This document shows positions 35,219 through 44,325 of a stretch of DNA of 64,000 nucleotides, one piece after another (positions within the stretch are counted from its first letter, which is position 1; each line of letters begins with the position of its first letter). The position numbers and the translations under genes were made by a program. Below the pieces are notes generated by a model that did not search any database, was not told the DNA's origin, and saw nothing but the letters and a program-made list of their open reading frames with translations. The DNA comes from Kangiella shandongensis. GTDB lineage: Bacteria; Pseudomonadota; Gammaproteobacteria; Enterobacterales; Kangiellaceae. The DNA lies in contig NZ_JACNML010000001.1 in assembly GCF_020005365.1 (NCBI RefSeq), positions 186,001 through 250,000 on the forward strand, in the 5' to 3' direction.

Positions 35219-35953
35219 TTAGTTACGCGTCTTTACCAGCCGGTGAATTTCATCCCACGATAAATGACGAACGTCCTGGCCTCGAACTAAATAGACGATG
35301 TACTCACAGATATTGTGAGCATGATCACCGATACGCTCTAATGCGCGCGCTGCCCATAAGAAATCCAAAACCTGAGAAATACTGCGCGGCTCTTCCATCA
35401 TATAAGTCATCAACTGACGAGAAATTGCATCATACTCTTCGTCAGCTTTTTTATCCTGCTTCGCTACTTTAACCGCAGACTCAGTATCCATGCGAGCAAA
35501 CGAATCTAAAGCATCGTGCAGCATATTTTTCACTAAGCCACCCAAATGCTGCAGGGCGCCATAGTGTAGCTTTCCATTCAGTGGAGAGCTCTCTTTTGCT
35601 TCAGCAATTTCAACTGCCATGCGCGCAATTTTTTCAGCTTCGTCACCCACTCGCTCCAGATCGGTAATAGTTTTCAACACAGTCGAGACTAATCGTAGAT
35701 CGCTCGCCGCAGGTTGACGCTTAGCTAAGATTTTAACGCAAGCTTCGTCGATATTGATTTCAAAGTCATTAACGCGATCATCGTTATCGATCACTTCCTG
35801 AGCCAGCTCAGTATCATGCTGATTAAGCGCTTCTAATGCTTTGGTCAGTTGCTCTTCAACCAGACCGCCCATCGCTAAAACTTCTTCACGAACATTTTCC
35901 AGGTCTTCATTAAACTGCTTGGAAATATGTTGGCTTAAATTATCAGTATCCAT
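35219..35953 (-). CDS. phoU: Phosphate signalling protein PhoU
   Basis: 244 residues, two-repeat three-helix bundles. Conserved acidic metal-binding clusters are visible: DRVNDFEINIDE in the first repeat and DKKADEEYDAISRQL in the second, with ITDLERVGDEAEKIA and ALERIGDHAHNICEYIVYL. PhoU links Pst transport state to PhoR and limits phosphate uptake. It lies 27 bases after pstB. Confidence 0.95.
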   Translation of the reverse strand: MDTDNLSQHISKQFNEDLENVREEVLAMGGLVEEQLTKALEALNQHDTELAQEVIDNDDRVNDFEINIDEACVKILAKRQPAASDLRLVSTVLKTITDLERVGDEAEKIARMAVEIAEAKESSPLNGKLHYGALQHLGGLVKNMLHDALDSFARMDTESAVKVAKQDKKADEEYDAISRQLMTYMMEEPRSISQVLDFLWAARALERIGDHAHNICEYIVYLVRGQDVRHLSWDEIHRLVKTRN

Positions 35954-35980
35954 TTCATATACCTCATTTAATAACGTTCA

Positions 35981-36784
35981 TTATCCGTAACGACCAGTAA
36001 TATAGTCTTCGGTCTTTTTCTGCGATGGGTTGGTAAAGATCTTATCCGTCTGATCAAACTCTACCATATCACCCATATACATAAACGCAGTGTAATCGGA
36101 TACGCGAGCCGCCTGTTGCATGTTATGCGTCACGATAACAATCGTGTAGTCATTTTTTAATTCGTGTATCAGTTCTTCAATTTTCAACGTTGAAATTGGA
36201 TCCAGTGCCGATGCCGGTTCATCCAATAATAGCACTTCAGGTTGAACAGCGATCGCTCGAGCGATACATAGACGTTGTTGCTGGCCACCGGACATACCCA
36301 GCGCGTTTTCATGTAAACGATCTTTGACTTCGTCCCACAAAGCAGCACCTTTCAACGCCCACTCAACCACTTCATCCAAGACACGTCTCTTATTAATGCC
36401 TTGCAGACGCAGGCCGTAAGCAATGTTTTCATAAATCGATTTAGGGAATGGGTTTGGTTTCTGGAACACCATTCCCACATTACGTCGAAGCTCTGCAACA
36501 TCGACACCCGGTTTATTAATGTTATCACCATGAATATTAATGTCGCCCTGCACGCGTGCGATATCAACTAGATCATTCATGCGATTAAAACAGCGCAATA
36601 ATGTCGACTTACCACAACCTGATGGACCAATGAAAGCAGTCACTTTCTTCTCAGGAATCTGCATGTCGATATCATAAAGTGCTTGGTTGTCGCCGTAGAA
36701 CAAATTCAACTTGTCAACTTCAATAGCAATTTTCTCGTCTGCTAAATGTTGTTCAATGGTCTTTTCTTCCAATACTTGTGTCAT
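35981..36784 (-). CDS. pstB: Phosphate ABC transporter ATP-binding protein
   Basis: 267 residues. Walker [11 protein letters not shown]-loop region, signature [14 protein letters not shown], Walker [12 protein letters not shown] and the switch histidine in VTHNMQQA are intact. [15 protein letters not shown] at the start and the C-terminal [10 protein letters not shown] are PstB hallmarks. It powers PstC-PstA. Confidence 0.96.
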   Translation of the reverse strand: MTQVLEEKTIEQHLADEKIAIEVDKLNLFYGDNQALYDIDMQIPEKKVTAFIGPSGCGKSTLLRCFNRMNDLVDIARVQGDINIHGDNINKPGVDVAELRRNVGMVFQKPNPFPKSIYENIAYGLRLQGINKRRVLDEVVEWALKGAALWDEVKDRLHENALGMSGGQQQRLCIARAIAVQPEVLLLDEPASALDPISTLKIEELIHELKNDYTIVIVTHNMQQAARVSDYTAFMYMGDMVEFDQTDKIFTNPSQKKTEDYITGRYG

Positions 36785-36807
36785 GTCACTTACCTCTATG
36801 GAATTCT

Positions 36808-38415
36808 TTACTGCTCAAGCGCTTTATATTTTTCGCGCAGACTATTGCGGATTTTAATCGCCGCAATATTCAATAAAATAATGATTAAAACGAGTAGCAA
36901 TGCTGTGGCATAAACTAATGGCCGTGCCGCCTCAACGTTTGGACTCTGGAAACCTACGTCATAGATATGGAAGCCCAGGTGCATAAACTTACGCTCCAGG
37001 TGTAAGAAAGGCGCATTACCATCCAACGGTAATGTCGGAGCCAGCTTAACCACCCCCACTAGCATCAAAGGCGCGACTTCACCAGCCGCACGCGCTACCG
37101 CCAGAATTAAACCGGTCATCATCGCCGGACTGGCCATTGGTAATACCGTTTTACGCAGCGTTTCAAACTTGGTCGCTCCCAGAGCCAGACTACCTTCACG
37201 GATCGATTTCGGAATTCGCGCCAGGCCCTCCTCGGTCGAAACAATCACTACCGGTAAGGTTAATAGCGCCAACGTTAATGATGCCCATATTAACCCAGGC
37301 GTACCGAACATTGGCGAAGGGCTGACTTCCGGATAGAACAACTCATCGATGGAACCACCCAGAAAGTAGACAAAGAAGCCTAAGCCAAATACCCCGTATA
37401 CAATGGATGGCACACCCGCCAGATTGTTCACCGCGATACGAATGGTGCGTGTCATTGGACCTTGCTTGGCGTATTCGCGCATATATACGGCAGCAATCAC
37501 TCCGAGCGGCGTCACAATAATCGACATTAGAAGAACCATCATGACCGTACCGAAAATGGCTGGAAAGACACCACCTTCGGTATTCGCTTCGCGCGGCTCA
37601 TCAAAAATAAACTCACCAACTTTAGAGAAATAATGGCCCAGCTTAGCCATCACTCCCATCTGGTTCGGTTGAAAAGCACGCACAATATTACCTGCGGTCA
37701 AAGTTATCGTCTGCCCACCAACCAGAGTAAACTCAGCACTGTCCCGTTTAATATCAGCATACAGTTTGTTTAACTCTTCCTGATAGCTTAGAAACTGCTG
37801 TTGAAGTTCGGCCTCACGGTTTTCAATTTCAGCTTTTGCGTCTGCAGTGAACTCACCTTCCAGCTCCAGGCGGCGCTGCTCAAGGCGCAACTGTTCGATC
37901 TCGTAGTTAATACTTCCAATATCGTCTTTTTCGATACTTCTGATTTCTTCATGTAAATCGTTCGCTCGTTCGACAATACCTTCCAGCGCAGCAACATCAT
38001 TTTTAATTACAGAGCCATCTTTAGTCACACTGGTCAGGAAACCATAGAGATTACCCCATTCACGACGCTCAACCACGACAACATCTTTATCGACAGATGT
38101 TTGCTCGATATTTTTTACGTTAATCCATTTAAAATCCAAGCCGTACACATCACGGTTACCCATCTTCAGTAGATACTGCTTACGATCCAGGCCATCCTGC
38201 ACATCATGCTCGACATTATGGACTTCCCCCATCAGGGTCTGAGTGTTGCTACCCTCAACCACTTCAAAGGTCTTAACTTCCGCTGGCCAGAAGTGACCTA
38301 AACCGCGCACAGCGATCAGAAGTAATAACCCCACCACCATGATGATGGAGATACTAATCGCGCCGGCGTTTAACCAAACCCAGTGTTGTCCACTGTTAAA
38401 GAATTTCTTACTCAT
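36808..38415 (-). CDS. pstA: Phosphate ABC transporter permease PstA, enlarged
   Basis: 535 residues against about 300 in E. coli. TM1 (about 17-38) is followed by a large periplasmic region (about 40-285) that includes a coiled-coil-like stretch (about 145-215, rich in Glu, Leu, Arg and Gln). The permease core is about 290-525, with [20 protein letters not shown] and the EAA-type loop [22 protein letters not shown]. It lies 11 bases after pstC. Confidence 0.92.
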   Translation of the reverse strand: MSKKFFNSGQHWVWLNAGAISISIIMVVGLLLLIAVRGLGHFWPAEVKTFEVVEGSNTQTLMGEVHNVEHDVQDGLDRKQYLLKMGNRDVYGLDFKWINVKNIEQTSVDKDVVVVERREWGNLYGFLTSVTKDGSVIKNDVAALEGIVERANDLHEEIRSIEKDDIGSINYEIEQLRLEQRRLELEGEFTADAKAEIENREAELQQQFLSYQEELNKLYADIKRDSAEFTLVGGQTITLTAGNIVRAFQPNQMGVMAKLGHYFSKVGEFIFDEPREANTEGGVFPAIFGTVMMVLLMSIIVTPLGVIAAVYMREYAKQGPMTRTIRIAVNNLAGVPSIVYGVFGLGFFVYFLGGSIDELFYPEVSPSPMFGTPGLIWASLTLALLTLPVVIVSTEEGLARIPKSIREGSLALGATKFETLRKTVLPMASPAMMTGLILAVARAAGEVAPLMLVGVVKLAPTLPLDGNAPFLHLERKFMHLGFHIYDVGFQSPNVEAARPLVYATALLLVLIIILLNIAAIKIRNSLREKYKALEQ

Positions 38416-38426
38416 CGTTTATCCTC

Positions 38427-40670
38427 CTACAGTGAACCGTATTTATTACGTAAACGTTGACGAACTATCTCTGCAATGGTGTTAAATGCAAAGGTAAATA
38501 AGAACAGAACAAAAGCCGCCAGGAACAGGACACGGTAATGTGAACTTCCAACTTCTGACTCCGGCATTTCAACTGCGATATTGGCGGACAGAGTACGCAT
38601 CCCTTCGAAAATATTCATGTCCATTACCGGTGTATTGCCCGTCGCCATCAATACGATCATGGTTTCACCAACCGCACGTCCAAGGCCAATCATTAATGCT
38701 GAGAAAATACCCGGACTCGCCGTTGGCAATACTACGCGCGTTAAGGTTTGCCATTGACTGGCGCCCAAAGCTAATGAGCCATTGGTTAAATGCTTTGGCA
38801 CACTGAAGATGGCATCTTCTGTAATCGAGAAAATGGTAGGAATCACTGCAAAGCCCATAGCCAAACCAACAACCAGAGAATTACGCTGATCATAATTAAA
38901 GCCATTCGCATCCAACCATGCCGGCATGTTTCCATCAAACAGCCAGGCTTCTACCGGTTCACCCAACCAGAAAGCGAACACCGTACCTAAAATGATCACA
39001 GGCAATAACAATGCAGCCTGCCAACCGTCCGGAACCTTGTGCCGTATACTCCCAGGAGCTTTATTCCAGAGCAGGCCGAATATCACGGTAAACAGCGGCA
39101 GTAAAATAAGGGTTAAAAGGAAGCCGACCAAGGTTTCTTCAATCACCGGCGCTAACCACAAGCCAGCGAGGAAACCCAGAATTACCGTTGGTAATGCCTC
39201 CATAATTTCTACCGTCGGCTTAACCATCGAGCGCATTTTTGGCGCCATAAAATAAGCCGTAAAAATCGCACCAAAAATAGCTAATGGCACAGCGAATAAC
39301 ATGGCATAGAAGGCGGCTTTTAAAGTACCAAAACTGAGCGGTACTAACGAGAATTTTGACTCATAATCATTGGTCGAAGCCGATGACTGCCAAGTGAACG
39401 TGGGCTCTTGATAGCCCTCATAAAATACCTGGTTCCACAGGGCTGACCAGGAAATTTCAGGGTGTTCGTTTTCTACGAAAAAAGTCGTTGCCTGAGAGTC
39501 GTCGCCAATAACCAATAGTTTATTGCTACGCGAGTTAATCGATAAAGCCTGCACCGCCTGGCCAAAGTCAAACTCTTTCAACAAGCGTTCAGACGTAGTA
39601 TAAAAGATACCAACTTTGCCTTGCGTATCTGTGGCAATAAATCCTTTACGGCGAGCTTCCGGCACAATTTGTGTAATCGGCTTCTGGCCTAACTGAAAAT
39701 CACGGATTTTGGTAAGCGATGACACATTATTGTCATTCTTGACCTGAAACCACTGACTAATGGTTCCGTTTGAGTCACCAATCATCAACGACACATTACC
39801 CAATAAGAAACTTGCCTGAGACACGCCCACACCACTGTCGGTGAGCTGCTTAGTCTCACGTAACTCCCAGTCGCCACCTTCGTAACGATAAGAGCTTAAT
39901 TCTCCGTGCTCGCCGATGGCATAGAGCCAATCCGGCCCCTGCGTCGCTAGCACAAATTTAGGGGTAAAACCCAGTTGAATCACAGAAGACGTATTTTCTT
40001 CCAGCTCAAGCCCTTCGCCCAGAAAAGATTGCTCGACGTAAAACAGCTTGGTTACCAGCTGGTTACCAGCCGTGGCTCCAACCAACAGCATGCCATCGTC
40101 CCACAACTTTCCGTTAAGCACCGTTACGTCTTCTTCACTGAAGTCGATGCTGTCTTCGCCAAATGGGTACTGGATACTAGGTGTCAATTGGCGCTTATTA
40201 TCAGGATAGCTGATGGCGTAATCCTGCTGTAACAACCGAACTTTACCGTTATCCAACGCCACAGCCATCATGCCTTTTAAATCGAGCTGAGCAAAAGCTG
40301 TCACATTAGCTTCTGAAGCCAGTTCAAAGGTGGCTAGTTCTTTATTGTTTTCAATATCGGTAAACCGCATATTGCCCGACGGCTCCAATCCAAAAGCAAT
40401 CTCCCCGTACTCTTCGACTTCAAGATGTAATAATTGCTCTTGCGACCAGACATAATCTTTCTCCAACTCTACGGCAGCCGGTTTAAAGATTGGCAAAACC
40501 ACCCATAATAGGTAGAAACAAATAAGCACTACCGCAACAATCACGGACATACCACCTATGGCAATACCGTATCTTGCTAGGATGTCACTGACTTTACGTC
40601 TCTTATGTTTACCACTTTGCGTCTGCTGGTCTAGCAGCTTCCGCGTGGTGTCTTTTATTGAGGTACTCAT
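38427..40670 (-). CDS. pstC: Phosphate ABC transporter permease PstC, enlarged
   Basis: 747 residues against about 320 in E. coli. After TM1 (about 36-57) a periplasmic region of about 370 residues carries repeated beta-strand segments that look like a propeller. The permease core starts near 440 (LVPLSFGTLKAAFYAMLFAV) and has NGSLALGASQWQTLTRVVLPTASPG and GRAVGETMIVLMATGNTP. It is the first gene of the pst-pho operon and is divergent from the porin, with Pho-box-like repeats between them. Confidence 0.92.
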   Translation of the reverse strand: MSTSIKDTTRKLLDQQTQSGKHKRRKVSDILARYGIAIGGMSVIVAVVLICFYLLWVVLPIFKPAAVELEKDYVWSQEQLLHLEVEEYGEIAFGLEPSGNMRFTDIENNKELATFELASEANVTAFAQLDLKGMMAVALDNGKVRLLQQDYAISYPDNKRQLTPSIQYPFGEDSIDFSEEDVTVLNGKLWDDGMLLVGATAGNQLVTKLFYVEQSFLGEGLELEENTSSVIQLGFTPKFVLATQGPDWLYAIGEHGELSSYRYEGGDWELRETKQLTDSGVGVSQASFLLGNVSLMIGDSNGTISQWFQVKNDNNVSSLTKIRDFQLGQKPITQIVPEARRKGFIATDTQGKVGIFYTTSERLLKEFDFGQAVQALSINSRSNKLLVIGDDSQATTFFVENEHPEISWSALWNQVFYEGYQEPTFTWQSSASTNDYESKFSLVPLSFGTLKAAFYAMLFAVPLAIFGAIFTAYFMAPKMRSMVKPTVEIMEALPTVILGFLAGLWLAPVIEETLVGFLLTLILLPLFTVIFGLLWNKAPGSIRHKVPDGWQAALLLPVIILGTVFAFWLGEPVEAWLFDGNMPAWLDANGFNYDQRNSLVVGLAMGFAVIPTIFSITEDAIFSVPKHLTNGSLALGASQWQTLTRVVLPTASPGIFSALMIGLGRAVGETMIVLMATGNTPVMDMNIFEGMRTLSANIAVEMPESEVGSSHYRVLFLAAFVLFLFTFAFNTIAEIVRQRLRNKYGSL

Positions 40671-40740
40671 GGCAAACCAATTCTAGAATCATGCGAAGAT
40701 TATAAGAAAGGAATGTGACACTAATGTTAAACTCATGAAA

Positions 40741-40762
40741 TATTCATGCAGTTTTATGACAG
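40741..40762 (-). promoter_or_regulatory. Pho box upstream of pstC
   Basis: On the minus strand CTGTCATAAAA and CTGCATGAATA form two adjacent 11-bp units. A possible -10, TAACAT, follows about 10 bases later. A further GTGTCACATTC copy near a TATAAT (about 40697-40717) may give a second promoter. Confidence 0.7.
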
Positions 40763-40842
40763 CCCTGCTATAAACGCGTATTGATTGAAAAGTAAGGATA
40801 TAGTTTCTGTAATAAGCCCTGTTTCACAAAGCCTTAGCGTTT

Positions 40843-40864
40843 CTGTCATGTAAATGTCATATAA
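40843..40864 (+). promoter_or_regulatory. Pho box upstream of the porin gene
   Basis: CTGTCATGTAA and ATGTCATATAA are adjacent 11-bp units on the plus strand, with TAAAAT at 40871-40876 as a likely -10. It shows that the in-frame ATG at 40864 is promoter DNA, not the start codon. Confidence 0.8.
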
Positions 40865-40917
40865 TGGCCGTAAAATCCTCATCGTCTTTTAACGAATCCT
40901 CTTTTTTGGAGATGACA

Positions 40918-42066
40918 ATGAAATTAAAATTATTAGCAGTAGCTGTAGCAGCTGCAATCTCGACTCCGGCTTTCGCAGAAAGTGAAGTAAAAGCCAAAGC
41001 TGGTGGTGGTGCAAAGTTCAAAACGGACGACGTTAGCATTAAAGTTGGTGGCCGTTTAATGTATGACATCGACTGGTTCGATGATGAAGCATTCAATGGT
41101 AGCACTGACTCAGGCTCTGACTCGGAGTTACGTCGTGCTCGTATCTACGTCAGCGGTGAGTTCGGTGACTGGGAAGCAAAAGTACAGGGCGATTTTAAAG
41201 ATGACGGCGGCACAAAGCTGAGCGATGCTTATATCCAGTATAATGGTTGGGATGGTGTTGACCTGACTTTGGGTAAGCACAAAGAACCTTTCGGTCTGGA
41301 AGAAAATACTTCTTCTAAAGACATCACTGCTATTGAGCGTACCATGATCACTAACGCTCTTGCTCCGGGCAAAAACTATGGTGTATCTTTAGGTTCAGCT
41401 AGCGATAAATTCACTTGGAAAGTAGGCCTTTATGATCACGGTGAAGAAGGTGATAACATCGCTACAGGCGTAACAGGTCGTGTTACATTTGCCCCAGTTT
41501 TAACTAAAAACCAAGTGTTCCACTTAGGTTTCGGTTACCGTCAAAGCCAGCTTGAAGACAACGAGTACGGTGATGCTGACCAGCGCTTAGAAATCCACAC
41601 GGCAAATGAAAAAGTAGGTTCTGGCTCAATCATGGGTGAGAAAATCAACGCTTATAACCTGGAAGCTGCATACGCGGTAGGTCCTTTCCACGTACAGGGT
41701 GAGTACTTCGACGCAGAGGTAGACGGTGGTAGCTGGACTACAGATACAGATATCGAAGGTTACTATGCGCAATTCGGTTATGTCCTAACAGGCGAATCTC
41801 GCCCATACAGCAAAGGTAAATTCAAGCGTGTATCGCCAAAAGGCAGTAAAGGCGCTTGGGAAATCTTTGGTCGCTTGAGCCACTACGAGCCAGGTTCAGA
41901 CGAAGCTGACGCTTACACACTTGGCCTGAACTACTACGCAAGCAAAGCGGTTCGTGTTGGTATTAACTACGTTAACGGTGATTTAACCGAGTTTGATAGC
42001 GACATTAATAACTTCGTCGGCAAAGACGGTAACGCTATCGCGGTACGCTTTCAATACGTATTCTAA
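40918..42066 (+). CDS. OprO/OprP-like phosphate-selective porin
   Basis: 382 residues from the ATG at 40918, which follows GGAG by six bases and begins a signal peptide (MKLKLLAVAVAAAISTPAFA). SIKVGGRLMYDIDWFDD and ELRRARIYVSGEFGDWEAKVQGDF are typical of the OprP family, as is the strand LTLGKHKEPFGLEENTSSKD. The barrel ends in the aromatic strand AVRFQYVF. Such porins pass phosphate or polyphosphate when phosphate is scarce. The Pho box and divergent pstC support that role. Confidence 0.92.
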   Translation: MKLKLLAVAVAAAISTPAFAESEVKAKAGGGAKFKTDDVSIKVGGRLMYDIDWFDDEAFNGSTDSGSDSELRRARIYVSGEFGDWEAKVQGDFKDDGGTKLSDAYIQYNGWDGVDLTLGKHKEPFGLEENTSSKDITAIERTMITNALAPGKNYGVSLGSASDKFTWKVGLYDHGEEGDNIATGVTGRVTFAPVLTKNQVFHLGFGYRQSQLEDNEYGDADQRLEIHTANEKVGSGSIMGEKINAYNLEAAYAVGPFHVQGEYFDAEVDGGSWTTDTDIEGYYAQFGYVLTGESRPYSKGKFKRVSPKGSKGAWEIFGRLSHYEPGSDEADAYTLGLNYYASKAVRVGINYVNGDLTEFDSDINNFVGKDGNAIAVRFQYVF

Positions 42067-42114
42067 GCAATCCTTCTTGTTAGAATATTTGAAGAAAACT
42101 ACTTGTAGATTTCG

Positions 42115-42137
42115 GGGCGCTTCAGGCGCCCTTTTTT
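42115..42137 (+). terminator. Terminator of the porin gene
   Basis: GGGCGC / GCGCCC arms with a five-base loop, followed by TTTTTT. Confidence 0.85.
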
Positions 42138-42225
42138 ATTTCTCTGATTTAGCTCCATAGCCGTTAGCTTGCAACTTCCCTGTAAATAACTATCATGAAA
42201 TTAACTCATTATAGAAGGAAGTATC

Positions 42226-43317
42226 ATGTTGGATTCTCTCAACATCGAGTGGGGCGACTTATTCTGGCCTTCCGCGGTCCTTGTCATTGGCTTTGCCTTG
42301 TATCAGATTCTGCAGAAGTTTTTTTCTCTGAGTAAGAATAAGAACACCAATGTCGTCTTGCAAAGACAACTCACTAACATCGTTTTTATCCTGCTGCTCA
42401 TTATTATCTTTGTTATTGCCCTGCCGATAAAAGACAGCCTCAAAAATCAGATCATAGGCCTGATTGGTATCGTGCTTTCTGCCTCGATAGCTCTCAGCTC
42501 TGCCACCTTTCTGGGTAACATTATGGCGGGGATCTGGCTGCGCTCGGTGAGAAACTTCCGCATGGGCGATTTTATCGAAGTTAAGGATATGTTTGGCCGC
42601 GTGTCAGGGCGTGGGCTGTTACATACCGAATTACAGGATATCGATCGAGATTTGATCACTCTGCCGAATTTGTTTCTAGCGACCAACCCCGTCACCGTCA
42701 TGCACAGCGATGGCACCATTATTTCGACTCAGCTCTCCTTGGGGTATGATGTCGACCACACGGTAGTCGAGCCAATTCTATTGAAAGCTGCCGAAGAAGC
42801 CGAACTGGAAAAACCTTTCGTTTATATTGAAAGCTTGGGTGATTACTCCATTAGCTATAAAGTTCATGGTTTAGCCAAAGATATCAGCACCACCCTGTCC
42901 GCCCGCTCCAAGCTCAACAAGTGCGTACTGGACGCACTGCACCAGGGCAATATTGAGATTGTCTCGCCGACCTTTATGAACCAGCGCCAAGTCAATGAAC
43001 AAACCTTTATACCCAAAGAGCGCCGCCCATCACCATCATCTAGACAACACCCCGAGGATACTCGACCTGAAGACGTCATTTTCGATAAAGCCGATAAGGC
43101 CAGTAAACTGGATGAAATGAAACAGCAGCATGAAAAACTACAGGAACGCCTCGAGCAAACGAAGGAAGCTATTAAAAATGCTGAGAATGATGACGAGAAA
43201 GCGAAACTTAAAGCTCGCTTTGAAAACCTGGAAACCCGCGAGAAACAGATGAAAGCCTTTTTGGACGAAAAATCCAAAGATTTAAGCCGCGAGGGCAAAG
43301 AAAGCTCTTCAGACTGA
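42226..43317 (+). CDS. MscS-family mechanosensitive channel with C-terminal coiled coil
   Basis: 363 residues. Three hydrophobic helices occupy about 12-100; the pore-lining helix region is GLIGIVLSASIALSSATFLGN. The beta domain follows, with FRMGDFIEV and GRGLLHTELQDIDRDLITLPN, fitting MscS except that the usual GTV is GRV-S-G. After about residue 265 the tail is charged and coiled-coil-like (KLDEMKQQHEKLQERLEQTK), unlike E. coli MscS. It probably releases solutes during osmotic downshift. The gene is monocistronic. Confidence 0.88.
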   Translation: MLDSLNIEWGDLFWPSAVLVIGFALYQILQKFFSLSKNKNTNVVLQRQLTNIVFILLLIIIFVIALPIKDSLKNQIIGLIGIVLSASIALSSATFLGNIMAGIWLRSVRNFRMGDFIEVKDMFGRVSGRGLLHTELQDIDRDLITLPNLFLATNPVTVMHSDGTIISTQLSLGYDVDHTVVEPILLKAAEEAELEKPFVYIESLGDYSISYKVHGLAKDISTTLSARSKLNKCVLDALHQGNIEIVSPTFMNQRQVNEQTFIPKERRPSPSSRQHPEDTRPEDVIFDKADKASKLDEMKQQHEKLQERLEQTKEAIKNAENDDEKAKLKARFENLETREKQMKAFLDEKSKDLSREGKESSSD

Positions 43318-43323
43318 CACAAA

Positions 43324-43345
43324 AAAGCGGCCAATTGGCCGCTTT
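43324..43345. terminator. Bidirectional terminator
   Basis: A perfect palindrome with AAAGCGGCCAA / TTGGCCGCTTT arms between the convergent MscS and BI-1 genes. Confidence 0.88.
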
Positions 43346-43362
43346 GTTCATTCGCTGTCCGT

Positions 43363-44070
43363 TTATTCTTCACTAGCCATAAATAGGCGCAGAACATACC
43401 AGAACATCATGGCGACACTGGCAAATAACTGCAGTGCTGCCCCCACATAACGGTCTTCAGGATAATGATGAAGGACGTTCGAAGTATCATACAGGATAGC
43501 AGCACCTGCTAAACCAATCATGCCAACACTGAACCAGGTACCTAGCTCAAAACCAAAGATGAAAGCAGCACCAATAGCTAATAGAGCCAGACCACCAGCC
43601 CACATCAACATACCTCGTAAGAAAGAGAAGTCTTTACGCGTATAAAATACGATAGCTGTCAAAATAGCAAAACCAACCAACGTTACCGTTGCTGCACTTT
43701 TGATAACGCCATCGGCGTACATCGAAGCCATCAGCAACATCGGTGCAAAAATAATGGCTTCTGCAATAACAAAACCGATCAGGCTCGAGTACTGCGTCAC
43801 TTTAGACTGCGAGGAGTGAGCCAGGTGCGTCGCTAGCCAACTGGCTGCGATAAACCCGCCCAGTAACACCATCCAACCAGCACCAAATGAAGCCACCCAC
43901 TGAGTGATAGCCATTGAGATACCAGATTGGTAGAAGTAAACACTGATCAATACGAAGGCAAAAATAGCGCCGAGTAAATGGTTATAAGTCTTTGTTATAA
44001 ATTTCGCGCGGTTACCTAAACCACCACGGCTTACAGCAACATCTTGTTGCTCAATATCTTGATAGCTCAT
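43363..44070 (-). CDS. Bax inhibitor-1/YccA family membrane protein
   Basis: 235 residues. After a polar N-terminus of about 25 residues there are seven hydrophobic helices. Family features are the FITKTYNHLLGAIFAF opening, GFELGTWFSVGMIGLAGAAILYDTSNVLH and the acidic C-terminus ending SEE. Bacterial members (YccA) interact with the FtsH protease and may conduct calcium. GGAG precedes the ATG. Confidence 0.9.
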   Translation of the reverse strand: MSYQDIEQQDVAVSRGGLGNRAKFITKTYNHLLGAIFAFVLISVYFYQSGISMAITQWVASFGAGWMVLLGGFIAASWLATHLAHSSQSKVTQYSSLIGFVIAEAIIFAPMLLMASMYADGVIKSAATVTLVGFAILTAIVFYTRKDFSFLRGMLMWAGGLALLAIGAAFIFGFELGTWFSVGMIGLAGAAILYDTSNVLHHYPEDRYVGAALQLFASVAMMFWYVLRLFMASEE

Positions 44071-44271
44071 TATTGTCTCCTTAACTCAAGCTAACTGACT
44101 AACATAGTTGGAACTACAGCCGTAACAACTATTAAGACTATCTTCTCAGTATAGTCTATCGATGGATTTTTGAACTCAAAGGTATTTAATACTTTATCTT
44201 GGCTTAATAGCGCCTGATAAAACTACCCGTAGCTTACTTGTTTCTAAAGGAAAATTCATTAGTTTTCATAT

Positions 44272-44298
44272 AAAAAGGCCGGAAGAACCGGCCTTTTT
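44272..44298. terminator. Terminator of the S8 protease gene
   Basis: AAAAAGGCCGG / CCGGCCTTTTT arms with a five-base loop, 28 bases past the protease stop. The remainder of the 44071-44325 gap shows no gene. Confidence 0.9.
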
Positions 44299-44325
44299 AT
44301 AGTTTGAGCTTTAATCATTAATGGC

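Noticed and set aside
40864..40917. Earlier ATG for the porin
   Set aside because: It lies inside the Pho box and -10 region and would place extra residues before a normal signal peptide.
42864..43397. 177-codon frame antisense to the MscS tail
   Set aside because: Ser/Phe/Cys-rich translation is the mirror of the Lys/Glu-rich coiled coil.
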